Shown: positions 50,961 to 62,529 of the stretch, piece after piece
How the letters are laid out: each line of letters begins with the position of its first letter
How positions within the stretch are numbered: the stretch's first letter is position 1
Assembly: GCA_024741835.1 (NCBI GenBank)
Contig: JAENRP010000056.1
Coordinates: forward strand, 98,157-162,156
Source: Diplocarpon mali
Lineage: Eukaryota; Ascomycota; Leotiomycetes; Helotiales; Drepanopezizaceae
DNA length: 64,000 nt
Reading direction: 5' to 3'
Made by a program: the position numbers and the translations under genes
Notes under the pieces: model-generated
The model's database searches: none
Seen by the model: only the letters and a program-made list of their open reading frames with translations
What the model was told of the DNA's origin: nothing

Positions 50961-53900
50961 GGTGGATTGCTTGCGTTTTGGTGGGGATGAGTTGGGTGTT
51001 CAAGTGAAGATATACTTCACAGCTGCTGGCAGTTGGTGGGGGTATCGGTATAATTGACGCGACGCCGTTGATATGTATCCCACAGCTGACGGATCCTTCG
51101 ATTCGGATTTGCGACACCACAACCTAGATCGCGTCTATGTGACGTATTCTTCTCAGATGATCATGCGAATGAATTAGTAGTTGTGTGACTGGATAACTGC
51201 AACGAAGACGAAAGCAAGTCATCGCCGAGCAAATGAAGCGCTACATCAACATGCGGGGTACCTTGACGATCATCAACCCCGCCTCTCGATCGACCGAGAA
51301 CTGACGGACTGATTCGGCTCGCTGATCCGCTTTGGAATAAATTTCGTGAAAGGGAGAATGATTTTCTGGTGGGAAACGATATTTTGGCTGTGCTGGTTGA
51401 AAAGCCATAAATCCTACTTTGGTATGTCACTTCTCTCTCTTTACACAGCCCAGAGGTATAGCGGTTTTCTTTTACACCCCATGTCCACGAAAGGGGCCTG
51501 GGATTTCGAGCTTCTTTGCCCTGCGGTTCTTGCAATTTCTGATATTAATGAACAACAATGAATAAATAGTACCTCTTAATAGCAGCCTAATGCAGCGGTT
51601 ATTGATTTCGCGATGTTATCAATACGGTGGTACAGCGGCGAAGTATTGTGGTATATCAGCAGGGATTAGATCTGGGCGCAGGACGCTTAACTGAGTAAAA
51701 CAAAATATTGTAGGAGCCCGATACAGTAAATCTGCTTTGATTTGTACTGAAATCTACGTTCTTATAATCGAAAATATACAGCTTGAATTTGATATAAACC
51801 TATGGAAAGTCCTGACACTAGTTCTTATTCTTATTGTAATCTCTCGAATACTAAATTACAACAGTTTGGAGATCCGAAATCATGCGCGAGATCTTGTTCT
51901 AGCCTTTGAGAACTTGATTAAAAGAACCGAGATATGCCAGCGATACGCTGACTTGATTTGGACCAGTGCTATAATCAGCGGGGCGAGGAAGAGAGGGAAT
52001 GGAACCAAGTGGGTAATGGACGTTTGAGTGTTCGAGAGCAGAACTAGAGATGGAAATTTGGCCCAAGACATCTCCGAATTTTGGCCCACAATGCATGAAG
52101 AACTTCGGGCTGTTATGAGCCGGCGCGTACAATGAGCTTCCGGCGCTCTTGTGGGATCACTCAGGTGACGATATAATTACAATTTAGCGACCGGTGGTTA
52201 GTTCTGAGATGAAAGTTTATGAGATACAAATTATCAAACGCAAGAAAAGAGAACCAAAAGTCGACTGGTAAGCGCTCCCCCAGCTCACAGCTGAAAACAG
52301 CCTAGCTTTTTACATAGGCGTCGGCGATATTCTCACATCCTGCACCTCAACGTCTTTTGCATCCACGTCATAGACCGGGTGACTAGGTCTGGTATCTGGT
52401 CTTGCATGAAGCTACGTTAAGCCATACGTTTTCCGCGATGATCTACCTGCGCATGGAGTGAGTCTTTGAGTGCTCGGGGAGTGCCCGGGAAAACGAGATG
52501 TCGATAGAGACGTATTGGTACTTTGGGGGAGAAGAATGGAGAGGGTATGTACAGGATTGAGATAGATGCTGTGTGTGCTGGACGAAATCTGAGCAGCTCG
52601 GACGGGAATTTGGTTGTCAAAAGACTTCCCAGAGTCATGATAAGCACGATCACCGCTCACTCAAGCGCAGTTGATGCAGCGTCTGTGGAGAAAGCTAGAC
52701 TGAAAATTGGCAGTCCTGGAACTGGAATTGAGACTGTATCTCTTCGAGTAAAAGGGCGGCACGAGAGCCGATTGCACCTCGAAGAAGAATGCTGCTATCC
52801 TGGTAGGGAAGATATTTGTTACTCGACAAGCCATCAGTTAGCTGTCAGCACAGATGCGAGAAGCTCATGAATGGGTGCCTCGCTTCTCGTCTAAGAAGCC
52901 AGAATAGCGATGTCTGGAAATAGATCGTGGAGTACCGGCCCGTTAGGCCTGGGTTCGCGACAGATGTGAGAGGAGATTTGACGGAGTGAAATCGGCGAAA
53001 AGTGTCCAGGTGTACAGGATGCTGCAAATGAGCGCCATAATAATAGACCCAGGGGGGAATTTGGGAGCTGGAAGGATCTCCGTCCCATCCTCTGCTTGGG
53101 ATGCACTGTCTACACGATTGACTTGGGGGAAATGCTGGCGTTATCTCTTTCCAGCAGACTAGATTGCAAGACGCAAGCACGTACAAACGAGTCTGTGCAA
53201 TGAGGGAAAATGAAGCTATGCGAATGAAACCAGAGCAATATTCCGACATATACTTCTCGGAGCGGAAGATACGTCGGGCCCGACCTTTCATCTTGCCGAG
53301 AAGTCAACGAAACATACCATTGGACCACAGATGTCTGTTTATCTTGGCTACACGAGAATGCGAGGGGCAATACGAGAGTTTATTTTCATCCGTTGGCGAG
53401 ATCGTAGAATAAGCGACTCAAGAGACCGAGCACTTCCATGGCAACCGGAACGCAAGGCAAGGCTGAGAGTCTGAAAGTCAACACGGGGGACGAATCACGA
53501 TTGGGGCATCTGAACCGCTTCCGATCTGATATTACATACATCCCACACAAACATAGCAGCCGAACATACTCTTCCAAGTCGATGAGCGGGAAACGGAGAA
53601 GAGTCCGTCACAACTGCAAATGATGGGTAGTCGGTTGTGTCTCAGCCTCGCCGCCAGCCTCGTCTATTTATAATTATGATTGCAGCTCCCCGCTCGCCTA
53701 TCGACATCCTGGCCGGACGACGCACGCGCTCAAGCTGAGCCTCCTCGCCCAGGCTGACGCATCCAGCAATTCTCGACCGCCCTCGCAGACGGGGCCTCAC
53801 AATTCTCGTTCATCAACTCACCCTCCCCCCCCCCGCCTTTCTCCCCATCAACCTCACGAGAACCATAATCATAGATTCCTAATCGTTGCCGTCATCGTCC

Positions 53901-53997
53901 ACACGTCGTACCGCCAGAAGCCTTCAGACCCGAAACTAAACGACAGAGCCGCCTAATCCTCTCAAGACAAGGGAGGAAGAAGAGCGCAGCCGCCACG
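50961..53997. other. Intergenic region, no supported gene
   Basis: Short frames on both strands without recognisable domains. AT-rich between about 51540 and 52320. The right end is the CT-rich promoter and leader of the MARVEL-like gene, with a TATTTATAATT stretch near 53667. Confidence 0.5.
53667..53677 (+). promoter_or_regulatory. TATA-like element upstream of the MARVEL-like gene
   Basis: TATTTATAATT lies about 330 bp before the start codon, followed by a CT-rich tract (53800-53860) that may be the transcription start zone. Confidence 0.35.
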
Positions 53998-54935
53998 ATG
54001 GTCGAGTTCGATGTCCACAATCTACAGAAGATCAAGATGATCGTGCACGTCACGGCGATGGTTCTCATCGTCGTGTCGGCCATCATGGAAATCGTCGTCA
54101 TGGTCAAGGCGGACAGCATTGACGGGCGACCTGGATGGTACTTCGGACTGGTAAAGACCCCATCCCAAGGCTCAAGAGAGGGCGAAGATTGACAGGCGAT
54201 GCGCAGTGTTTCCTCACGATTCCGGCCGTGATATACCTCACCATGACGCCTCGTTTCCCGCGAACCCGCAAGCTGGCCAATCCGTATGCCATGGCATTCG
54301 TCGACACCCTGTTCTGCATTCTCTGGATCTCGGCCTTCGCATCACAGGCTAGCTACAACACCAGCGGCAAATGCAAGGGAGCTTGCGGGGCCAGCAAGGC
54401 GGTTGTGGCATTCGGTGTCTTCATCTGGTATGTCCTCGCTCCGCGGCAAGCCGGAGCTGGCACAAGGCGGTACGCGGGAACATGACTCACGCTCTCTCAC
54501 AGGCTCTTCTGGTGCTGCACGACATTCATGTCCCTTTACGGCGTCGTCTACTACAAGCGCGAAGGCTACCTTCCCGGCGCCTCGCGGGCCCCCTTCAACG
54601 CGCAAGCCATCGACCCCGACAAAGAAGCCTTCTCCACCGCTCCCCACGACGACGAGTACGCGCCGGTGCACAACACGGACCACCACGAGGAGCCTGACCA
54701 GGAGCTTCACGATAACTCGCCCAGTCACTACGCCGGCGGCAGCTCGACGACCATGCATACCCGGTATAACGCCGACAGCTTTGGCGGCGGCTACGTCCCT
54801 CCATCGGTGCACGATGAGCCGACGGGCTACACAGGCTACTCGGGAGCGGCGCCAGTGCAGGAGCACGAAGGGCGAGTACAATTCCCGAACGCGAGGTATT
54901 CTAGTGTTGGGGGCGTGTTGGATGATGGGCGGTAG
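53998..54935 (+). CDS. MARVEL-like four-helix membrane protein
   Basis: Exons 53998-54150, 54207-54427 and 54503-54935 give 268 aa. Four membrane segments fill the first half: IKMIVHVTAMVLIVVSAIMEIVVM, CFLTIPAVIYLTM, YAMAFVDTLFCILWISAFAS and AVVAFGVFIWLFWCCTTFMSLYGVVYY. A loop between helices 3 and 4 has two Cys (KCKGAC). This is the layout of fungal membrane-associating (MARVEL) proteins, which organise plasma-membrane or secretory microdomains. The second half, from about residue 137, is a soluble tail rich in His, Asp, Gly and Tyr (HDDEYAPVHNTDHHEEPDQE). Both introns fall inside or next to membrane helices and keep the frame. Function beyond membrane organisation is unknown. Confidence 0.85.
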
Positions 54936-56418
54936 GCGGTAGGCGGCAGGCAACGACTGAAGTGGACACGACGGACTTGACACAGAGACGGGCGTTCAAC
55001 AGGGAAATGTTGTTTGGTGTATGGGGTTTCTTGTTCGATACCATAGGTGTGCAATAGACGAACATTTTCTGCAAGGCGCTATGAAGAGGAATGTCTGTCA
55101 AGTGAGGGCGGCGGGCTTGACCAGGCAAGTTCCTAAGAGAACTAACGGGCGTATGTAATGACATATTGTGCTGCCAAGTGGCATTTTCGAAGATAGGACG
55201 AGTCGCTGCGAGGAAATTCCGCATCTAGCTGGGTTAGTTGAGGACTATGGATGATTGTAGCCTCATGCCGTGTTGAAGGAGAGCCTCTATCCTTTTTTCT
55301 CTTTCCATTTATCACAGGAGTTCTATTGAGATTGCTATGTACCTACTCTGTCCTTCGTACGATCTAAATAAGCCATCCTCGAAAGCATCAAGCCCTTGAG
55401 CCAAACTTGCAAAAACACAACTCCTCGTGAGTTTCTTGCACTTGATCTTTCCCAGCCTTCATGAGGCCTTCTTTTCTCTTTGCAAACACTGCCCTTCCCT
55501 CTCCTTCGTCTTGCCTTGTAACATCTTTGCTCCCCTTCAGCAGGCCTTTATAGTTATTCACCTAAGCGGTGTAAACAATATAAAATGACTGGAGAAGAAC
55601 AGCAGGCACTTCTTGCACTCGACCTGGGAGGGAGAGCAATGTCGTGTTGTGTCATGCGTTGCCTGGGATGGGATTCCCCTTCTATCGCGAGTTATAGCTG
55701 TTTGAGTACTATCCTTACCAGACTCGGCGAAGAGGAAGACGAGCAATTCTTTGATCCGGGAGAGCGATTCTCATTCTCAACAGGCCTATCTGAATCAGTG
55801 CTCTATAGTCTTTCGCTTGAGAAATTCTCCGAATCGCTTTTGGGCTTTGAAAAGCCGGCTGCTTTGTAGACACCGCGATGTCTACTGTCATCTCTCTACT
55901 CAGGGAGGAGCTGGGATTATTTCAGGAGCACTTGAATAACGTGCTTGTTTGGTCTGGGTACCGTTACTCGGTCTATCATTCTCGACGACTGCTTGCGCAG
56001 TGCTAGTTCTACAAGTGCTCAGGGAGACCGCGAACCGGGTTGATCTGCTGGAACCTTGTCGGCGCTTGCGACTGGCTGCGATACACTCCACCCTCACGAA
56101 AGTGATGGAAGTACAATCCGTCGTCCTGACGATTCCGAGGCCTCTCTGTTCTCTGTTGCGAGTGGACGTCTTCGCTTGTAATTCTTGATTGCGGTTGGCC
56201 CAGGTAGCGTTTCGGTAGTCCAGGACATCGCAGCTGCATTGTGAAACGTGATGTGTGATGCAGATGCTCTACAGTTTGAGCATACTTTCCTCTTCGTCAC
56301 TCCCAATCATGCGCTTAATGCTATCCATGAATAGAAGAACATTCCTGGGTCGAGACAAACGTCAAGCCAGAGTTCGCAGATGCTGTTGTCAATGGGGTCT
56401 ATCAATCTTTAAAATGTC
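54936..56418. other. Intergenic region upstream of the large membrane protein gene
   Basis: A 94-codon frame at 55585-55869 has acceptable composition but no recognisable domain and was not called. No repeat was found. Confidence 0.45.
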
Positions 56419-59400
56419 ATGGCTGGTCATCCCAATGATTCTTTGGAGAAAGTTCGCGCATTGATTGATATAGTTCCTCGTCAGGCAGAAGCCACAGCCG
56501 CCCATCATCTTCATGCTCAACCCTCCTCATCGAAAACAACTTTATCAACCACCTCAAATCCTCGCAACGCACTCATTACCGACCCTCCCGCTCTCGGGCT
56601 TCGACAAGCTGACCCGCAGCTAGCCGGCGTTCAAGATTGTCAGAATCTCATCAACGCTTATGTCGATAGGGCCACGGTCGAGATATCCAGGACTATCGTC
56701 AGACTCAATGCGACCTTCTCGCAGCAACTGCAGGAAGCATCGATATCGGCTTCCAACGGCGTCAGAGCAGCGCAAAACTCCGCTTCCCAATCGATTGAAA
56801 TCGTCGTCAAGAGTGCAGACGTTGCAACATCCTCCGCCTCTGCAGACGTCACATTTGCGAATCGCGCTGTGGCAAGTGCAAATTCAGCGTTGATTAGTGC
56901 CCAGTCGAGTGCAAGCGATGCTCTCTCATCTGCGAGGGTGTCTATACTCGCAGGCATCTCTAGTCTAGACTCGGCCAGCCTTGCTCTGACCAGCGCCAGG
57001 TTGGCTTCGAGCAGCGATGTGGCTATATTGAGTTCCAGTTTGACTTTGCTGCAGGCCAGCGTGGACTCTATTCAGGTGCGGTTATCTACAGTAGGGTACA
57101 GACGGCCATAGGTATGCTGAACGAGGGTTTTAGGCCTCAGCATCTTCTGCCCTCGCAGCAGCTCAAGGTGCGCTGGCATCGGCGACCGGGTCTGCAGCAG
57201 CTCAAGTCTCGTCCGTCCTGGCATCGGCAGCTTTGAACTCTGTGACTGCGACCCGGGACATGCCCTCTGGCTCTACCGTCACACCAACGACAATCTCGGG
57301 AGTACGTCTTGAACTACCTGTGAATGAAGTCTAACTCTGGTGCAGAGCCAACCTCTACCATTCCAACTCCCACCAAACTTCTCGCTCACCCCTGGAAAGA
57401 TCTCAGGAATCATCGTGGGGGCCATTGTGATCACGGTACTTCTGTGTTTGGTGATCTACTTTAGAATCATACGAACGAAGGGACGCAGAAGAGATAGTTA
57501 TCTGGATGAAAAATCTATCTTGAAGGGTCCAAGGGAGGTTCCATCCCGGATGAGTTCGACGTACCGCCCAGGAAATGGGATGACTATCAACTTCGATCCC
57601 GCCAAAGACTCCGACGCACCTTCACCGACCCAGCCTGCTTTGCGCCAACGAGAAGGCATGTACGTCGGATCTTCCGGGCGTAAGAAAAAGCCAGCCCTGA
57701 TGATCATTCCAATTTCTCGGTCGACCGGCGGCATTTCCACTTCGGCTTCCCCATCGTGGCCACTTACAGCAACAACAAGAAGAGTCACGAAGTCGTCCAG
57801 ACGGCCGTCATCGCCCAGGACACCAGACTGGCCATTGAAGCTCAACGGAAGGGATCCGCTGAGCTCTCCCCCATCCTTTACAGTCAGTTCCGGCCGCTTG
57901 AATATATTGATCAGCCACACGCCGGACACACGAGGCGTCGAAGGTGCTGCGACGTTAAGTGCAAGCGAGATCTCAAATCCCGAACAAGAGCGCGGAGACA
58001 CACTCTCTGATTCTGGCGAAGAGGCAGAATACCAGTCGAGAATTGAGAAGGCAGATTTGCCGAGGGAGCATCCGGCACCATGCCAGGAGTTTCCCAGAAC
58101 GTGGGCGCCGAGAGGAGAGGATACCAGAGAAAGCATGCGAGGAGATCCTGCCACAGACCATGTCTCAGAGCTCACAGACGGAGATGAGTTAAATAGCCGA
58201 TGTGGTGACAATACAGCCGACATCATCCGGGGATCGGAGGAGGTTACCAAGCATCCTGCCAGATCAACAACTGAATCACCTGACGATGCTGGGCCAAAAA
58301 CACCCGCGGAGGAATCCAAGCAAGAATATATCAGCATAAGATTATATACCGAAGCCCGGAATCCTAGATCAGAGGTGATAGCGAATGGATCACGTGACTC
58401 CATCCCCGTCCAAGTACCGGTCGAGGAGGTCAATCCGCCACAGCGACCAAACATGCCACAACACGAACCGGTCCCGCGAATTGAGCAGCCAGGTACCAAC
58501 ACACTACCGGAAGATGAGACTCTTGTCGTATCGGCCGATAGAGAAGACCGGGCGGTAAGCAGTATACGCCTCGCCCTTAGCGAACCCGACCCCCCCGACC
58601 AAGATGTCGTCTTGGCAATGGAGCCACCAGCTCCAAGCTCACTCCCACAAGTGAATGTTGCAGCCCTTCGGAAAACGTCGTCCCCACGACTGAAGATCAC
58701 GTCACCGAAGCGTCTGAACTCGTCTGGTGCCGATCTTGTGGGAAAGCCTCAGCCGGCTGTTGACGTGCCCCCTGAAATTAAGCGAAGCGAGTCGAGGGAG
58801 AAAGAGCAGCTACCAGCTCCGTCGAGTCCTTCTGAGAAGACAGATATAGCATCACCACTGATCACCAGCAGCGCGTCTCAGCTTGATTCTCAATTGGAGA
58901 AAGGCGTGCTATCACCAAAGACGCTGTCGCTGACCAGTAGAACACCGTCCCCAGGTACGGTTACGGCAGAGGAACACCAAGAGGGAACCTTACCACCACT
59001 CCGAGGAACGCAAGTCACCACGACATCAGCGCTCGAAGATCAAGTTCCCACCTCTTCCGCTGTCAACGCGGAGGGGCCGCAGCAAGTCCCGAAGGCGGTG
59101 CAGACGTCGCCGCCGCGAAGTCCTCAGAACCGCAAGACAATTGAGACCGATGCCGTCGTTGACGATCAGCCTCCATCCGGGCGCCGTCTAGACTCCAACG
59201 AGCGTCAAAATCGGGGGAGGTCCATGATCCGGACTTCGGACATTGTCGCAGCCCGGCTCTCGGCCATGGCTCTGCTCACAAGAGAAAGAAAGTCGATAGG
59301 AGCACCGGAAGCGCCTTTGACAGCTACCGATCACCAAGAACGAGGGTTGGAACGGGCCTGTATACTTCAAGCTGAGATTGACGCGCAGGCGACGGACATG

Positions 59401-60018
59401 GCGGCCAACTCTCCATTACAGCGGAACCCTGTGGACCTGGCGCACGTCCCGCCCCTCCGAAGGAACAAGTCATTACAGCGGCCGACGAGACGGCAGAGAT
59501 ACGGCGCTGCCGTGAAGAGAAGATCAAGCTCTCTCTCTCCGCCACGACAGCCCAGCCTCACTACTCGGCGCACCCCTCCCCCAATGTCACGCGAACAATC
59601 ACCACTTCGGCGAAACCCATACCGGCCGACAACCGCGACATCCCAAGCAGACGGCTCCCCGTCCCGTGCCGCCGGACTGGGCAGGCGCGGTCCGGAGACC
59701 CGCAGCAACCCCCTCTTCGCGCAGAGCCTCTCGAAGTTCCAGACGCTGGCGGCGCTGCACCCGCAAGACGCGATCCTGGCCTCGAACGAGGTCACCTCGA
59801 GGGCGATCGCGGGCATCTACATCCCCGGGAGCTTGCGGGAGCAGGCCGTCCGGAACCCGAGCCGGCGCCGGGAGGGAGGGCCGGTTCCCGTCCGGGGGGC
59901 CATGCCCGAAGCAGGTGGTCCGCCGACCTCCGAGGGGGTGCGTGGACGTCTCTTCTGCCACGTCCAACCTGGCCAGGAGGAAGTTCGAGCTGGAACGGAC
60001 GGCTTGTCGCTGGCGTAG
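56419..60018 (+). CDS. Large single-pass membrane protein of unknown function
   Basis: Exons 56419-57075, 57134-57301 and 57346-60018 give 1165 aa, all junctions in phase 0. Residues about 70-275 are an Ala/Ser-rich segment with recurring SA/AS spacing (SSASDALSSARVSILAGISSL and similar), probably helical. A single membrane helix follows at about 295-314 (GIIVGAIVITVLLCLVIYF) with a basic stop RTKGRRR. The cytosolic tail of about 850 residues is Pro/Ser/Glu-rich and mostly disordered. A well-ordered block near the C-terminus reads FQTLAALHPQDAILASNEVTSRAIAGIYIPGSLREQ. The layout resembles fungal wall-stress sensors, but no signal peptide precedes the Ala/Ser region, so a 5' exon may be missing or the orientation different. 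A 400-codon antisense frame is a shadow. Confidence 0.78.
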
Positions 60019-60688
60019 TGAGGAGTCAGGACGGGAGAGAGGCGCAGGTTGTGGCGTGGGCAGCTGTCGCTTGGCTGGATGCTCGATGCCGAGGGAGAGA
60101 GATGGATGTAGAGGGGGGGGGATAAGCGAAGAGGTCTTGACCGAGTCAGCCCTCGCGGAGAGAGCGTTCGGGCTGGAGCGCAGGACTACAAGAGGAGCCT
60201 CTTGCTGGTGCAGGAGGCATAGCCGCAGGTCAAGGCGAGGTGAGATATCGAGGAGGGCCCGGGGAGGCTGCTTTCGAGGGAGATTGTGCGCGGGATACTT
60301 GCCTTGTCACGTCCAGCCGGTACATCCCTCGCCCTGGGTGCACACACACACCAGGAACTCGCGCGTAGATACAAACACTGCAATTTTGAAGAGTGAAGCT
60401 CCCCCCGTCTACTTGGTCCAATTCCAACCCTTGACACCTTGTTTTGACATCGCTTCCGAGATGGAATCCCCCTGCCCTTCTCACGAGGAGCTGTCCATCT
60501 ACCCCGCACCCGTCATCTAGAGCTATGCAGTCCGAGAAGAAGAGAGAGAGCAAGACCGCCCTCGGCAAGAGAGATGGGTGGTGGCCGTCTCCCGAGGCCG
60601 TCGGCTCTGCGCACCTGTGGTGCGGTCGGCTGGAGGGCCTTTATTGGGTCGCTTAGGAGGCTCGCAGAAGTAGGAGAAGATGATTGAT
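60019..60688. other. 3' flank before the chromovirus remnant
   Basis: GC-rich sequence with no supported gene. Composition changes abruptly to TA-rich at about 60680. Confidence 0.5.
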
Positions 60689-61166
60689 TGTATTATTATC
60701 TCGTATATATATAGTAAGGAGACTTCGGAAAGAAAAGGGAGAGTTTATAACTAAGCAGAGTCACGTAGAGGGTCTTTAGAATAAGTAGAGACTCCGCCCA
60801 TTCTGTATAATATACCCTCTAGTTAGGCGATGCTCCTAGAATCGCTTAGCTATAACGACACAGAACCGCCAAAGTGCGAGATCAAGTATAGGAGCAAGAA
60901 GTGGTGCAAAAGGCGTATTCTATAGGTCTAATACAAAGGAAATGAAGAAGTTAAAGAGCCCTCCCTATAAGAGAGCCCTTCTCCCTTATATATATTAGCA
61001 GCTTAAGGCTCTTTGCCTATTTACGTAATATTATATAAGAATATCCTTTTGCACCTTTAGGGTCGATTCGAAATAACCCTATATCAAATCGAGATTGCAA
61101 AACCTTAAAATGCTATAAACGCCGTACTCTTAAGTAATTGCATCAGTTAAGGGTGCAGCCGTTATA
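60689..61166 (-). repeat. Putative 3' LTR of the chromovirus
   Basis: The LTR begins on the minus strand as TATAACGGCTGCACC immediately after the polypurine tract; the TA is probably a RIP-mutated TG. The far boundary is uncertain and was placed at a TGTATTATT (plus strand) near the shift back to GC-rich sequence. The matching 5' LTR is not in the window. Confidence 0.45.
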
Positions 61167-61182
61167 CTACCTCCCCCCTTTG
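61167..61182 (-). other. Polypurine tract of the chromovirus
   Basis: The minus strand reads CAAAGGGGGGAGGTAG directly before the putative LTR start. This is the expected plus-strand primer position of an LTR retrotransposon. Confidence 0.65.
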
Positions 61183-61479
61183 AGAACGCTTGCCTATAAG
61201 CGTTAGTAGGTTATAACGATTTTTATATAATAACGTACTTAGCGCATTATTATACAAATGGTACTATTCTATATTTAGTTTAGCGTAAGTCGCGTTATAT
61301 ACTCAAATTTATTTTTCCCTTATAGGATCTTCCTTCCTTAGTATAATAACTATACATAACCGCATAGGTCCCTTACTCCTACTACTATAGCGCAGGGCTA
61401 ATGCATAGTAGTAGAAACAATTACCATTACTACTACTAACTACTATAAGTAAGTTTACCCTAGTCTAAGGTCGAATCGC

Positions 61480-62310
61480 ATCTAATATACGTAGTGCTAA
61501 TCCCTTTACTATCGGGCGCCTTTATAGTAGCCTATTGCGTTTATTATTACTAGTGCGTATAGCGTCTTATACGCAATATCGCATACAAATGCGAGTTTAA
61601 ATTAGAGTATAGTAAGAAGTGCTACTAGTACTAGGAGCAAAAGGCGAAGTGCATCCCTATAAGTACCCTAAATCGAGTCTAAAGTTTTAATTGCGCTAAT
61701 ACTTATTTATAGCTTCCCTCTTATATTAATAAGGAGTTTGCAGCGCTATCCGCAGCCCTTAAGGAGTGGCAAGAGGAGGCTCCTTAGTAGCAAGAGGGAA
61801 ATGATGATAAAGATAATAATAACGCGCATACGGTTTTAGCAAGGAACCGCGAGATGCTCTATTAAAAGGCGGTCCAGCGCGCCTAGATCCTTATCAACCT
61901 CTTATTAGTAGCTAGTGTAGAGGCTTTAACTAGCTGTTCCTAACTAAAGCGTGCTAGCCTTATAAAGCTCTGCTCTATAGCTAAGGCTATAGCAAGCCAG
62001 CTAAAGGGGGTCTAAGCGACAGTTGCTATAAGTTCAACTTAAATTAGTATTAAATTAATTGCTAACTTTCTAATAGGAGCATAGCGACTTTATTAAGTCT
62101 TAGCTAGCAAGGTTAAAGTAATCCAACCGAACTATACTAAGCCTCTTAAGGTCTATCGCCGCATTAGTAGAGCGGACCGCTATAGTAGCAAAGTCTCTTA
62201 TAAGGGGAGAAGGGCTTATAGTAATAAGGGTAGCGTTAAGCGCAGCGGCTAATAAGGCAGTACTAGCAGTAGCAAAAGGAGGTTAAGGTCGTTTTAAGCA
62301 AGGGCGTAGA
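61480..62310 (+). pseudogene. Degraded antisense frame with cysteine motif inside the chromovirus
   Basis: On the plus strand one frame stays continuous for about 830 bp if TAA/TAG are allowed for; no TGA occurs in it, which is what RIP of CAA/CAG codons predicts. It encodes a cysteine cluster (YKCEF..KKCYxY..EQKAKC, about 61590-61660), then an acidic segment (FAALSAALKEWQEEAP) and an Ala/Leu-rich helical part ending in a basic KGRRAYSNKGSVKR tail. It lies between the end of pol and the polypurine tract, opposite in strand to pol. I do not recognise it as gag or envelope. The cysteine spacing suggests a small zinc-binding protein. Confidence 0.55.
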
Positions 62311-62529
62311 TAGGAGGCGAGCTCTAGCTTTAGAATAGAGTTAGAGCTTATCTCCTTAAGTGTAAAGGAGGAGGGGTTAAAGGAGTTATAAAGGGAGGAG
62401 GCAGTAGGCCTAGTGTTATTATTTTTATATTTTTTTTATTATTTTTCTCCTTTTTTTTTTTTTATTTATATTTTTAAATTTATTTATTAACCTATTTTAT
62501 ATCTAGCCTATTATCTTTTAAGTAACTAT

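Noticed and set aside
50120..51007. A 295-codon frame on the plus strand
   Set aside because: It is antisense to the HAD hydrolase, whose four catalytic motifs define the real strand.
55585..55869. A possible 94-aa gene
   Set aside because: There is no domain, signal peptide or splice evidence, and overlapping frames of similar size exist nearby.
57498..58700. A 400-codon frame on the minus strand
   Set aside because: It is antisense to the large exon of the 1165-aa membrane protein, whose splice junctions and membrane helix support the plus strand.
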